Shown: in pieces, positions 26,571 to 36,038 of the stretch | Layout of the letters: the number at the start of each line of letters is the position of its first letter | How positions within the stretch are numbered: the stretch's first letter is position 1 | Assembly (NCBI RefSeq): GCF_017922435.1 | Contig: NZ_VDEZ01000002.1 | Span: 682,001 to 746,000 of the forward strand | Length of the DNA stretch: 64,000 nucleotides | Reading direction: 5' to 3' | Source: Thalassospira sp. ER-Se-21-Dark | GTDB taxonomy: Bacteria > Pseudomonadota > Alphaproteobacteria > Rhodospirillales > Thalassospiraceae | The notes under the pieces: generated by a model | What the model saw: only the letters and a program-made list of their open reading frames with translations | Databases searched by the model: none | What the model was told of the DNA's origin: nothing | Made by a program: the position numbers and the translations under genes

Positions 26571-28517
26571 CTAGTCGTTGTCGCGCACAGATTTCAGGAA
26601 GCCGATAACTTCTTCCCTGAGACGCTGGGCAAGTTTTCGCAATTCCTGGGAAGACGAGAGGAGCGAGTTGGCTTCCTCACTTACCATGTTAGCGGTATCA
26701 GAGACGGCCGACACATTTTGCGAGACTTCCTGCGTGCCTGATGCTGCACGTTGAACGCTGTCTGCAATCTCTTGTGTGGCAGCCCCTTGTTGCTCAACCG
26801 CGGCTGCAATGGCATTGCAGAATTCGTTGATCCGCTCGATCGTTCCGGAAATAGACCTGATTTCGGAAACTGAACGGTTCGACGATCCTTGAATACCATC
26901 TACCTGAACCTGAATATCGCCAGTAGCCTTGTCTGTTTGATTGGCAAGCGATTTCACCTCACCGGCAACGACGGCAAAGCCCTTACCAGCATCACCTGCA
27001 CGTGCTGCTTCGATGGTTGCGTTCAGCGCCAGAAGGTTTGTTTGCCCGGCAATATCTTGAATGAGACCAACGACTTTTCCGATCCGCTCAGCGGCCTCGG
27101 CAAGCTCCGTGACCGTTGCAGAGGTACTGTTGACGCCAGAAACTGCCTCGGTCGCCACTTCGATTGATTGCGTAACCTGTGCACCAATTTCGCGAATGGC
27201 AGCAGAAAGCTCCTCGGTTGCGGACGCCACCGCCTGGACATTTTCCGTCGTTATGTTCGCTGCACTCGAAACAGCGGCGGCACGGGCCGTCGATTCCTCT
27301 GCATTGGCAGATAACTGGGTTGCGACCGACTGCGTTTTTTCGGCCGCGTCAGCCACTGTTTCTACAATGGAAAGAACACTCTTCTCGAAATTGTCTGCCA
27401 TTTGTTCCATGGCGCGCCTGCGCGCCTCAGCCGCATGTCTGGTCGCGGCCTCGTTCTCGCTCGCCAGACGATCCACTTCTGCAGCGTTGTTCTTAAACAC
27501 CAGAACAGCCGCGGCCATCGCGCCAATTTCGTCCTTGAGTTCCGTTCCCGGGACATCGACATCCCTTTGACCATTGGCGAGGCGGGTCATGGCCGACGTC
27601 ATACTCATAACCGGCCGTGAAACCCAAATTCGAACTAGCAGCCCCATCAGGCCCATTATGGCCAGAATGGCAATGATGGCGGTAATAATCGCAGTGTAGC
27701 GAAACTCGGTAAGCGACGCATATGCGGCATCGCGATCAAGTGCAAAGCCGAGATACCAGTTTACAGAAGGCAAGCCATTGACGCGGAAAAAGGTGAACAA
27801 CTGATCGCCTGTGCCATCAATGATGTTCTCCATGCCTTCCTTTACCGTTGGTGTGTCGTCAGGAAACACTTCAGGCAGGGGTTTAAGGGTGAATTCCGCA
27901 CTCGGATGGATCAGGACCGTTCCCTGATCATTAACCAGAAAGCCATATCCGATCCCGCCCAAATCGATGCTGCGAACCAGATCACCAAGGATACCAATAT
28001 CGATATCGCCGCCAACAACCCCAAGAAGGTTTGATCCATCAAAAACAGATGTAGTCGCCGTAACAATGAGCTGACCGGTGGATGCATCGGTGTAGGGTTC
28101 GGTAAGCGTACTGTCACCGACAGAAACTGCATCTGCGTACCATGGGCGTTGGCGCGGGTCGTAGTCGGGTGGCAGATCATCGGGCGGATACATAGTCATC
28201 ACACCGTCAGCACTGCCGAAATATGAAAAGATAAATGACTCGGCAAATGCCTCACCGCTTGCAACTTCAGAGACATTGGTGGGGGAACTGTCACGGGCAA
28301 TATTGTTAGCAAGGCTCTCAACCAACAGGCGCCGGCCATCAAGCCAGTTTGAAATACCGGCAGTGGCCAACGAACCACTCTCGGTCAATTTAGCCACAAG
28401 CGCATTCTGGATGTATGTTCGTTGCTGATAGTCAAAATAAAGGATGAATGCCGTGAATGTCGCAACAACGATCATTGCCGCAGCAAGCAATATCCGGCTA
28501 CCAATATTGAGCGACAT
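26571..28517 (-). CDS. Methyl-accepting chemotaxis protein with dCache sensor
   Basis: Chemoreceptor of 648 residues. Helix TM1 is near residues 8-28 ([20 protein letters not shown]). A periplasmic double-Cache domain follows ([42 protein letters not shown]). TM2 is near 275-300, then HAMP, and then a cytoplasmic signalling hairpin with the tip [20 protein letters not shown] and the alphaproteobacterial element [17 protein letters not shown] with GGAGGG upstream. It is divergent from a TAXI-TRAP transporter, so it may sense the same or a related carboxylate or amino acid; this is inference from position only. Confidence 0.92.
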   Translation of the reverse strand: MSLNIGSRILLAAAMIVVATFTAFILYFDYQQRTYIQNALVAKLTESGSLATAGISNWLDGRRLLVESLANNIARDSSPTNVSEVASGEAFAESFIFSYFGSADGVMTMYPPDDLPPDYDPRQRPWYADAVSVGDSTLTEPYTDASTGQLIVTATTSVFDGSNLLGVVGGDIDIGILGDLVRSIDLGGIGYGFLVNDQGTVLIHPSAEFTLKPLPEVFPDDTPTVKEGMENIIDGTGDQLFTFFRVNGLPSVNWYLGFALDRDAAYASLTEFRYTAIITAIIAILAIMGLMGLLVRIWVSRPVMSMTSAMTRLANGQRDVDVPGTELKDEIGAMAAAVLVFKNNAAEVDRLASENEAATRHAAEARRRAMEQMADNFEKSVLSIVETVADAAEKTQSVATQLSANAEESTARAAAVSSAANITTENVQAVASATEELSAAIREIGAQVTQSIEVATEAVSGVNSTSATVTELAEAAERIGKVVGLIQDIAGQTNLLALNATIEAARAGDAGKGFAVVAGEVKSLANQTDKATGDIQVQVDGIQGSSNRSVSEIRSISGTIERINEFCNAIAAAVEQQGAATQEIADSVQRAASGTQEVSQNVSAVSDTANMVSEEANSLLSSSQELRKLAQRLREEVIGFLKSVRDND

Positions 28518-28743
28518 GCAGCAACCCTCCGGAAGAAGTACATTACATTAAACAAATGTGGTTGCCTGACCCGATTACAAGCACTTGGTGCCGCGAAGAG
28601 TCAGGCTTTCGAAAAACGGAACCATCAGAATGTCTTCTCATTGCGGGATGCAACTAAAGTAGCACCCGACAAGAGATCGACATCACTATGAAATCTCTTT
28701 GTTTTCGGTATTGATTAAGAACCACATTGCTATCAACTTTGAG

Positions 28744-28761
28744 TTTCCCCATATGAGGAAA
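28744..28761. promoter_or_regulatory. 18-bp near-palindrome upstream of the TAXI-TRAP genes
   Basis: TTTCCCCAT-ATGAGGAAA is an inverted repeat with one mismatch, 47 bp before the TAXI binding-protein ATG. It is placed as an operator for the TRAP genes. The rest of the region 28518-28808 between chemoreceptor and TRAP genes shows no gene. Confidence 0.4.
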
Positions 28762-28808
28762 TGACTTGTAGCGAACTCTCACAAAATACCGATAAACGGA
28801 GGAAATTA

Positions 28809-29783
28809 ATGAAACGCGCATTATTTGCAGGGATGGCGGTCGCGTTCGCGTTCGGGAGCACTGCTGCCGTAGCGCAGGATCGTTCTGACTGGCCGGAGAG
28901 CTTTACCGTTGGTACAGCTTCACAGGGCGGAACCTATTTCGCGTATGGTTCTGGCTGGGCGAACCTTGTGGCAGAAGAACTCGGCATCTCGGGTGGCGGT
29001 GAAGTCACCGGCGGCCCGATGCAGAACATGGCCCTTGTCCATACCGGTGAAGCGGCCTTTGGAATGACAACGATGGGGCCGGCAGCGGAATCACTCGCAG
29101 GTACGAACCCGATCGCACCGGGTCTTCAGATGACCAACGCCTGTGCAATGTTCCCGATGTATCAGACACCGTTCTCGATCACGGCGCTCTCTTCCTCGGG
29201 AATTACCTCGGTTGCTGACATTCCGGCTGGCGCCAAAATCGGCTTTGGTCCGGCAGGTTCAACCTCGGATACATATTTCCCGCGTATGCTTGAGGAACTC
29301 GGTGTTGACTTCGAACGTCGTAATGGTGGCTGGGCCGACCTTGGCGGCCAGCTGCAGGATGGCCTGCTTGACGTGATTGCGTTCGCCGCAGGTGTTCCGG
29401 TTCCGGCTGTCAGCCAGCTTGAAGTACAGACTGACGTGAACATCATCGAATTCACCGAAGCTGAACAGAAACAGATCATGGATGCCTTCCCCGTATCCGA
29501 GTTCGACATTGCCGCAGACACTTACACCACGCTGACCGAACCGGCCCGTTCGGTTTCGATGTGGAACTTCGCGATCGCCAACTGCGAGCTTCCGGAGAGC
29601 TTTGTTTATGCCGCAACCGACGTTGTGATGTCTGACAACGAGCGGATGGTATCGATCCACCGTGCGGCCCGTTCGACTGTTCCGGCAAACTGGGACAAGA
29701 ACAAAGTCATGAAGTGGCACCCGGGTGCTGCCAAGTGGTTCAATGAGAATGGTGCATCCATTCCGGCAGACATGATCTACTAA
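28809..29783 (+). CDS. TAXI-family TRAP transporter periplasmic binding protein
   Basis: Receptor of a TRAP-TAXI secondary transporter, 324 residues. Signal peptide is residues 1-22 (ending AAVAQ). The family start is FTVGTASQGGTYFAYGSGWANLV, read across two adjacent stretches. Further hallmarks are GPMQNMALVHTGEAAFGM, KIGFGPAGSTSDTYFPRML and GLLDVIAFAAGVPVPAVSQ. The ATG at 28809 has GGAGGAA upstream; the longer frame from 28761 would place extra residues before the signal peptide. Ligands of TAXI systems are poorly known (glutamate, other acids). Confidence 0.9.
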   Translation: MKRALFAGMAVAFAFGSTAAVAQDRSDWPESFTVGTASQGGTYFAYGSGWANLVAEELGISGGGEVTGGPMQNMALVHTGEAAFGMTTMGPAAESLAGTNPIAPGLQMTNACAMFPMYQTPFSITALSSSGITSVADIPAGAKIGFGPAGSTSDTYFPRMLEELGVDFERRNGGWADLGGQLQDGLLDVIAFAAGVPVPAVSQLEVQTDVNIIEFTEAEQKQIMDAFPVSEFDIAADTYTTLTEPARSVSMWNFAIANCELPESFVYAATDVVMSDNERMVSIHRAARSTVPANWDKNKVMKWHPGAAKWFNENGASIPADMIY

Positions 29784-29807
29784 TTTCTGTCTGTTACACA
29801 TCTTGAA

Positions 29808-29841
29808 GGCGGACTGTCCGGGCGGACGGTCCGCCATCTTT
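29808..29841 (+). terminator. Hairpin between TAXI binding protein and TRAP permease
   Basis: GGCGGAC (29808-29814) and GTCCGCC (29829-29835) pair, with alternative inner pairings, followed by ATCTTTC. It is likely an mRNA-stabilising or partial termination element within the operon. Confidence 0.5.
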
Positions 29842-29896
29842 CAATTATCAGCTTGCCTGTGGCCAAAAACAAACTTGCGTGAGAGCGGGGGAACAG

Positions 29897-32137
29897 ATGA
29901 CAAACAAAAGCCAGGTGGAAGACGAACACCTTATTGCCGATGGTGTTGACGAAGAGCCGGTCGAACATAATCGACGTCTTTTCGAAGGCAGTGGCCTGAC
30001 CTTTATCACCATTTCCGCTGCAATCTATGCAGCCTTCCACATGCTTGCACTGAATGGTGTTTCGCTCTCGGGTATGACGGGCGGGATTGTTAATCTGCCA
30101 TTTCTCCCCGACTTTCCGCTTGAAACATGGAACTTCCGTATCGTTCACGTTGCGGGTGCGCTTGCGCTTGGTTTTCTGTGGTACTCGGCCAACAGTTTCA
30201 ATAACAGCCCGGGCACAGGTACACCGCTTTTGGGGTATCTGTCGTATGTTCTTCTCGTGCCGGCATTCATGGCCACCGGTATGGCGTTTAGCTTCGCGCT
30301 CGACATCCAGAACGGTGTGATGTGGAACGGCATTGATGCGACAATCAAGTTTAATGAAACCTGGCTTTTCGGAACACCGCTTCTGGTGGCGACAGTAGGC
30401 GGTATTGTTTTGTCCTGGTTCCACAAAACATCACGCGAAAAATATTCTGCCCCCGACTTCGTGCTCTGCGTCTGTGCCTTCGCGGTCGCTGTTTATCTGA
30501 TCACGATCTATGGCACATTGATGCGCAACTCGACGGGTACCCCCTTTGCGCCAATCGGGATTTCGATCGCTGCTGTTGCTGGCACATTGCTGATCATGGA
30601 GCTGACCCGAAGGGTTGCAGGTCTGGCACTGGTGGTCATTGCGACCATCTTCCTGATCTACGTTTTCGTTGGTGAATTCCTGCCAGGGTTCCTACAGTCA
30701 CCATCCGTTACATGGCAGCGTTTCTTTAGCCAGGTTTACACCGATGCAGGGATACTCGGCCCGACGACCGCTGTTTCGTCGACCTATATCATTCTCTTCA
30801 TCATTTTTGCAGCCTTCCTGCAGGCGTCCAAGGTTGGCGACTATTTCGTGAACTTTGCCTTCTCGGTCGCTGGTCGTGCCCGTGGTGGCCCGGCAAAGGT
30901 TGCGATCTTTGCATCCGGTCTGATGGGCATGATTAACGGTACGTCTGCCGGGAACGTGGTGGCGACTGGTTCGCTCACCATTCCGCTGATGAAAAAGGTC
31001 GGCTATCACAAGAAGACCGCCGGTGCGATTGAGGCTGCGGCTTCAACCGGCGGTCAGATCATGCCGCCGATCATGGGGGCAGGTGCCTTCATCATGGCCG
31101 AGATCACCGGCATTCCATATACCGAGATTGCGATTGCAGCCGTCATTCCGGCCATTCTTTACTTCGTGTCGATCTATTTCATGGTCGATTTTGAGGCCGC
31201 GAAACTTGGCATGCGCGGCATGCGCGAAGATGAATTGCCGCGCTTTGATGTAATGATCAAAAAGGTATTCCTGTTCCTTCCGATCATCATTCTGATCATC
31301 GCACTGTTCCTCGGCTATTCCGTGATCAGGGCAGGGACCCTTGCCACCGTTGCGGCTGTCGTTGTCAGTTGGTTAACGCCAAATCGCGTGGGGGCACGGT
31401 CGGTTGCCAAGGCGTTTGAGCTGGCAGGCGGCATGTCGATCCAGATCATCGCAGTTTGTGCCTGTGCGGGTATCATTGTCGGTGTGATTGCGCTCACCGG
31501 GGTTGGTGCACGCTTTTCCAACCTTCTGCTTGGTTTGGCCGAAGCCTCCCAGCTTTTGGCACTGGTCTTTGCCATGCTGATTGCCATTTTGCTCGGCATG
31601 GGAATGCCAACGACGGCGGCCTATGCGGTGGCCGCATCTGTGGTAGCACCTGGTCTGATTGAGCTTGGAATTGAACCACTTACGGCACATTTCTTCGTGT
31701 TCTACTTTGCAGTGGTTTCGGCGATCACACCGCCGGTGGCGCTGGCATCCTATGCTGCGGCCGGGATATCCGGGGCCAACCCAATGGAAACCTCGGTTGC
31801 GTCATTCAAGATTGGTATTGCCGCCTTCATAGTACCGTTCATGTTCTTCTATAACTCTGCCATCCTCATGGACGGCACCTATCTTCAGATCGGTCAGGCA
31901 CTGATTACGGCCGTTGTGGGAGTATTCCTTCTGTCGTCTGGCGTTCAGGGCTGGTTCCTTGGCCGTTCAGCGGTTTGGTTCCTGCGCATTCTGCTTGTTA
32001 TCGCAGCATTGTTCATGATCTCCGGCGGACTGATTACCGATCTGATCGGGGTGGGTATGGCAATCGGCACGCTCCTCATCCAGCGTATTTTGAAGCCAAA
32101 ACCAGGAACGACATTCCGGATAGGCGGGGCTGACTAA
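29897..32137 (+). CDS. TRAP transporter fused permease (4TM-12TM, TAXI type)
   Basis: Integral membrane protein of 746 residues combining the small DctQ-like part (N-terminal four to five helices) with the large DctM-like permease. DctM motifs are visible: FASGLMGMINGTSAGNVVATG, GGQIMPPIMGAGAFIMAEIT, LGMGMPTTAAYAVAASVVAP, and AITPPVALASYAAAGISGANP. Substrate uptake is driven by an ion gradient. The ATG at 29897 follows GGGGGAA. It forms an operon with the TAXI receptor and ends at a strong terminator. Confidence 0.92.
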   Translation: MTNKSQVEDEHLIADGVDEEPVEHNRRLFEGSGLTFITISAAIYAAFHMLALNGVSLSGMTGGIVNLPFLPDFPLETWNFRIVHVAGALALGFLWYSANSFNNSPGTGTPLLGYLSYVLLVPAFMATGMAFSFALDIQNGVMWNGIDATIKFNETWLFGTPLLVATVGGIVLSWFHKTSREKYSAPDFVLCVCAFAVAVYLITIYGTLMRNSTGTPFAPIGISIAAVAGTLLIMELTRRVAGLALVVIATIFLIYVFVGEFLPGFLQSPSVTWQRFFSQVYTDAGILGPTTAVSSTYIILFIIFAAFLQASKVGDYFVNFAFSVAGRARGGPAKVAIFASGLMGMINGTSAGNVVATGSLTIPLMKKVGYHKKTAGAIEAAASTGGQIMPPIMGAGAFIMAEITGIPYTEIAIAAVIPAILYFVSIYFMVDFEAAKLGMRGMREDELPRFDVMIKKVFLFLPIIILIIALFLGYSVIRAGTLATVAAVVVSWLTPNRVGARSVAKAFELAGGMSIQIIAVCACAGIIVGVIALTGVGARFSNLLLGLAEASQLLALVFAMLIAILLGMGMPTTAAYAVAASVVAPGLIELGIEPLTAHFFVFYFAVVSAITPPVALASYAAAGISGANPMETSVASFKIGIAAFIVPFMFFYNSAILMDGTYLQIGQALITAVVGVFLLSSGVQGWFLGRSAVWFLRILLVIAALFMISGGLITDLIGVGMAIGTLLIQRILKPKPGTTFRIGGAD

Positions 32138-32163
32138 GCCCTAAGAGGCGAATACACATAAAA

Positions 32164-32203
32164 AGAAAAAGCGCACCATATTCGGTGCGCTTTTTTGCTT
32201 TTG
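32164..32203 (+). terminator. Rho-independent terminator after TRAP permease
   Basis: AAAAAGCGCACC and GGTGCGCTTTTTT pair around a 6-base loop, ending in a long T-run. Confidence 0.9.
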
Positions 32204-32224
32204 GTCGAACTTGTATTCAGTTGC

Positions 32225-32563
32225 CTATTCAACAACCTTCTTTACGAACTCCGATTTCAGCCCCATCTGACCGATGCCCGGGATCTTGCAGTCGATGTCA
32301 TGGTCACCATCGACAAGGCGAATGCCCTTAACCTTGGTCCCGACTTTGACGACAGATGACGAACCTTTGACCTTGAGGTCCTTGATTACTGAAACCGTAT
32401 CGCCATCGGCAAGTGGGGTGCCATTGGAATCGCGAACAACATTTGCATCCGCCTGACCCGTTGCAAGCGACCATTCATGGGCGCATTCAGGGCAGATCAA
32501 CAAGTCACCGTCTTCGTAGGTGTAAGGGGATTCACATTTGGGGCAGGGTGGCAGTTCGCTCAT
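32225..32563 (-). CDS. yjdM: Zinc-ribbon protein YjdM (PhnA family)
   Basis: 112 residues with an N-terminal zinc ribbon, [23 protein letters not shown] (two CxxC pairs), and a C-terminal SH3-like domain ([36 protein letters not shown]). Formerly named PhnA, but the E. coli protein is not the phosphonoacetate hydrolase; its function is unknown. It is a single gene, next to tRNA-Ser. Confidence 0.9.
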   Translation of the reverse strand: MSELPPCPKCESPYTYEDGDLLICPECAHEWSLATGQADANVVRDSNGTPLADGDTVSVIKDLKVKGSSSVVKVGTKVKGIRLVDGDHDIDCKIPGIGQMGLKSEFVKKVVE

Positions 32564-32672
32564 ATCAGCGACCTTTCGACGATTATGACGTCCTGACAGA
32601 TACGGCTTGGCAGCACACAGAGAACATCACCGTGCGATTACTGAACTGGCGTTTGCACTGTCTTGGAGTAAA

Positions 32673-32762
<90 letters not shown>

Positions 32763-32923
32763 GCAAAACTGGTTGGAGCGTTTCGCTCTGGGCGCTTTCA
32801 ATAAATTGGGGAGAATGACCTGTCAATAGGGCAATCCAATATTGCAGCGAATGCTGGTGATTTATCCTGATTTCAGTATGGTAATAACGTTATACAAACC
32901 AATTCTTTTCGGAATTTTCGCAC

Positions 32924-33748
32924 GTGTTCTACTTCCTGTCCAAAACGATAAGCATCCTGAGCGACGCTGTATTCATGCACGGTTTCCTCCTCACGGTTCT
33001 GTTGGTGTTCATGTTCCTCAGGAGAACTCGCAAATTTGCAGTTGTTGGATTGATTATTGTGAGCGGAGCGTCGTTGCTAATCACGGTTATCCCGGTTGGA
33101 GACGCGCTCTCGCATCCTCTTGAAACCCGTTTCGAGAAACCAAAACTCTCACAGATCGAGTTTGCTGGTACCGTCACATTGGCTGGGAGCCTTGACCCTG
33201 ACAGTTACCTAGAGCGCGGCGAAATGAATGTAGGACAGTCAGCCGACCGGATATTCGCGATGCTGCGAGTTGCCAGCCTGTATCCTGATAAACCTGTCTT
33301 GTTCACTGGTGGGGATGGCAATCTGACAGAGCGCGGATTTAGTGAAGCAGTCGTCCTTGAAAACTGGTTGGACGAATCGGGCCTGAAGACGTCGAACATG
33401 TATTTTGAAAAAAAATCGCGGAACACGCACGAGAACGCGACGAAATCTCTGGAGATGGTCTATCGCGAGTGGCCTGAACTTGCCAAAAAGCCTTGGGTAC
33501 TAATCACTTCGGCGCAGCATATGCCAAGGGCGGTAGGTGTATTCCGTCAGGCCGGCTGGAATGTGATCCCGTATCCGGTCGACAGATCCACCTCAAATGA
33601 CATCCATTTAGCAAGTCTTAACGTCTCTGACGGTATCAAATCGTTGGGCCGTGCTTTGCGGGAATGGGTTGGTTTGACCGCCTACTACTGGACCGGCCGC
33701 ACAGATGCATGGTTCCCCGGGCCACAAAATCCTGGGGCGGAAAACTGA
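32924..33748 (+). CDS. DUF218 / YdcF-like membrane protein (ElyC/SanA family)
   Basis: 274 residues. Two N-terminal membrane helices (about residues 18-34 and 38-58) precede a DUF218 domain with GTVTLAGSLDP, KPVLFTGGDGNL, SRNTHENATKS and WVLITSAQHMPRAVGVFRQ. In E. coli, ElyC and SanA of this family affect envelope or undecaprenyl-phosphate metabolism. The start is GTG at 32924, giving MFYFLSKTI. The downstream neighbours, a lytic transglycosylase and RlpA, support a cell-envelope role. Confidence 0.82.
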   Translation: MFYFLSKTISILSDAVFMHGFLLTVLLVFMFLRRTRKFAVVGLIIVSGASLLITVIPVGDALSHPLETRFEKPKLSQIEFAGTVTLAGSLDPDSYLERGEMNVGQSADRIFAMLRVASLYPDKPVLFTGGDGNLTERGFSEAVVLENWLDESGLKTSNMYFEKKSRNTHENATKSLEMVYREWPELAKKPWVLITSAQHMPRAVGVFRQAGWNVIPYPVDRSTSNDIHLASLNVSDGIKSLGRALREWVGLTAYYWTGRTDAWFPGPQNPGAEN

Positions 33749-33771
33749 TTACATGATTGGATGAGGCTTAG

Positions 33772-34776
33772 ATGAAATTCTGGAAACTACTGACTGCCGC
33801 CTCCGTCGTTGCTGTGATGGCGGCAAATGCACCGGCCTTTGCACAGACCGATGAGAAACTTCCAGAATTCACCACCGAAGGATTTGACGAATGGCTCGTT
33901 GAATTCAAAAAGGAAGCCGCAAGCAAAGGCATTTCCGATGCCACACTCGACGTTGCCTTTGCCAATACCAAACCGATCCCCAAAGTGATCGAATATGATC
34001 GCAGCCAGCCGGAATTCAAACTGACCTTTGAACAATATCTTGATCGGGTTGTGCCGCAATCCCGCATCAATGAAGGTCGTAAGAAGTACGCCGAAAACCG
34101 TGAAATCATTGACGCCGCGGCCAAGAAATACGGTGTTCCGGGTCATTACCTGACAGCCTTCTGGGGCATTGAAACCGGATTTGGTCGTTTCACCGGCGGT
34201 TATTCGGTTGTTGATTCACTTGCGACCCTAGCATTTGAGGGACGACGCGCCGAATATTTCCGCAAGGAATTGATGAACGCGCTGACCATCATTGATGCTG
34301 GTCATATCGCGCCGGAAAAGATGTCGGGTTCCTGGGCAGGGGCCATGGGGCAGGCGCAGTTTATGCCATCTACCTTCCTGAATTACGCACGCGACGGCAA
34401 CGGTGATGGCAAGATTGATCTTTGGGGGGCCAAGGAAGACGTCTTTGCCTCTGCTGCAAACTATCTTTCCTCGGTCGGATGGCATGCAGACGAGCGCTGG
34501 GGCCGCAAGATTTCGCTGCCGGAAGACTTCAATACCGAGTTTGAAGGTCGCGATATCCGCAAACCAATTTCTGAATGGCAAGAACTTGGCGTTCGCATGC
34601 CAACCGGTGCAGATTTGCCTGCGGCGGATATGGAAGCATCAATTGTCATCGTAAATGACGGTGAAGGTCCCGCATATATGGTTTATAACAACTTCCATAC
34701 CATCATGCATTGGAACCGTTCGACTTACTTTGCGATTGCGGTTGGCACATTGGCCGATGCGATTGCCGGTCGTTAA
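33772..34776 (+). CDS. mltB: Lytic murein transglycosylase (MltB family)
   Basis: Cleaves peptidoglycan glycan strands to 1,6-anhydromuropeptides in the periplasm. 334 residues: signal peptide 1-24 (ending PAFAQ), then the SltB/MltB domain. The catalytic glutamate is in FWGIETGFGRFTGG (about residue 129), and SWAGAMGQAQFMPSTFL is the family hallmark. An EF-hand-like segment, DGNGDGKIDLWG, also matches MltB. No lipobox is visible, so it is a soluble periplasmic form. It lies 23 bp after the DUF218 gene. Confidence 0.92.
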   Translation: MKFWKLLTAASVVAVMAANAPAFAQTDEKLPEFTTEGFDEWLVEFKKEAASKGISDATLDVAFANTKPIPKVIEYDRSQPEFKLTFEQYLDRVVPQSRINEGRKKYAENREIIDAAAKKYGVPGHYLTAFWGIETGFGRFTGGYSVVDSLATLAFEGRRAEYFRKELMNALTIIDAGHIAPEKMSGSWAGAMGQAQFMPSTFLNYARDGNGDGKIDLWGAKEDVFASAANYLSSVGWHADERWGRKISLPEDFNTEFEGRDIRKPISEWQELGVRMPTGADLPAADMEASIVIVNDGEGPAYMVYNNFHTIMHWNRSTYFAIAVGTLADAIAGR

Positions 34777-34848
34777 AAACAACGTCCGGGAAACGGACAT
34801 CTTGTCTGAACGAGCATGGACAGAGCATCTACAAGCGGGGACACCTTG

Positions 34849-35895
34849 ATGCCCAAACCACGAAAAAGTGCCTTCGCACACCTGCGAGCCAAATGCCGCA
34901 TCACCCTTGCGGTTGCAGCATTCGGCGTATTGCTGTCGGGCTGTGCTGAAACGCAACTGGCCGTCCATGGCGTCAAACGGCTTGGCGGTCAGTCACAACA
35001 ACCTGCCCAAATTGGAAACTACAAGATCGGTAATCCATATGAGATTGCCGGCCAGTGGTATTATCCGGCCGTAGATTATGAATACACCGAAACCGGCATT
35101 GCATCCTGGTATGGCCCCAAGTTCCACGGCAAGAAGACCGCCAACGGCGAGATTTTTGATCAGTATGAAGTTTCGGCCGCCCATCGGACTTTGCCACTGC
35201 CGAGCATCGTTCGAGTGACAAACCTTGAAAACGGCAAGTCGATCAAGGTACGGGTCAATGATCGTGGACCATTCGCGCATGGGCGGATCATCGATATGTC
35301 GCGCCGCGCAGCCCAGCTTCTTGGGTTCGAGCGAAAAGGTACGGCGAAGGTTCTCGTCGAAGTGGTTGAAGCCGAAAGCCGTCAGATCGCAGCAATCGCG
35401 CAAGGTAAAGCCGCCCCGCAAGTTACCTCGGCCGAACAAAGCACCGTTACAGCGGCACCGCGCGATGTTGTTGAAACAGTCCGTCTTGATGACGGGCCAA
35501 TAACGGATGCAGGCGAACCGACCACTTCGAGTATCAAACTGACACCACCGTCTTCCAGCGCCAGTGTTCAATCTGCGCCGCTTGATGGCGTGGTCGAAGA
35601 GGCCGCTGTGGTTGAAGTTGCGCCTGTCGCATCTTCTTCGATCTATGTCCAGGCAGGTGCCTTTTCCATATATGACAATGCCTTAAACCTGCGCAATCGC
35701 CTTTATGATCTGGCCCCCAGCAAGATTGAGTCGATCGACGTCAAGGGGACGACCTTTTACCGAGTGCGGCTTGGTCCGTTGGAAACAGTCCCGGAAGCGG
35801 ACATCCTGCTTGAACGGGTGATTGCAACCGGCCAAAACGGGGCAAAAGTTGTCGTTGAGTGTGCTGATGGCGGCTCGGCGACATCAGTCTGTTGA
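34849..35895 (+). CDS. rlpA: RlpA septal lytic transglycosylase, lipoprotein with SPOR domain
   Basis: Glycan-strand-cleaving enzyme of the division septum. 348 residues from the ATG at 34849, with a lipobox LLSGC (Cys 32). The double-psi beta-barrel contains GIASWYGPKFHGKKTANGE, AAHRTLPLPSIVRVTNL and VRVNDRGPFAHGRIIDMS, with the catalytic pair in this fold. A long Ala/Pro-rich linker leads to a C-terminal SPOR domain (IYVQAGAFSIYDNALNL; YRVRLGPL) that binds denuded septal glycans. An earlier ATG at 34816 would bury the signal peptide, so 34849 is preferred. Confidence 0.92.
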   Translation: MPKPRKSAFAHLRAKCRITLAVAAFGVLLSGCAETQLAVHGVKRLGGQSQQPAQIGNYKIGNPYEIAGQWYYPAVDYEYTETGIASWYGPKFHGKKTANGEIFDQYEVSAAHRTLPLPSIVRVTNLENGKSIKVRVNDRGPFAHGRIIDMSRRAAQLLGFERKGTAKVLVEVVEAESRQIAAIAQGKAAPQVTSAEQSTVTAAPRDVVETVRLDDGPITDAGEPTTSSIKLTPPSSSASVQSAPLDGVVEEAAVVEVAPVASSSIYVQAGAFSIYDNALNLRNRLYDLAPSKIESIDVKGTTFYRVRLGPLETVPEADILLERVIATGQNGAKVVVECADGGSATSVC

Positions 35896-36038
35896 TTGAA
35901 AAAAGCCGGATATGCTACCGCTTTAAAATGCCGGGTTTGTTGGTGTTGCACAATTCTGCCGAATTTGCGACATAAGCAAATCAGCGGATACACCGTTTCC
36001 CGGTGCATAGAGAAATTATTTTACAGGGTTAGAATGCC

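Noticed and set aside
34784-34798. Short hairpin GTCCG-N5-CGGAC between mltB and rlpA as a terminator
   Set aside because: The stem is only 5 bp and no T-run follows.
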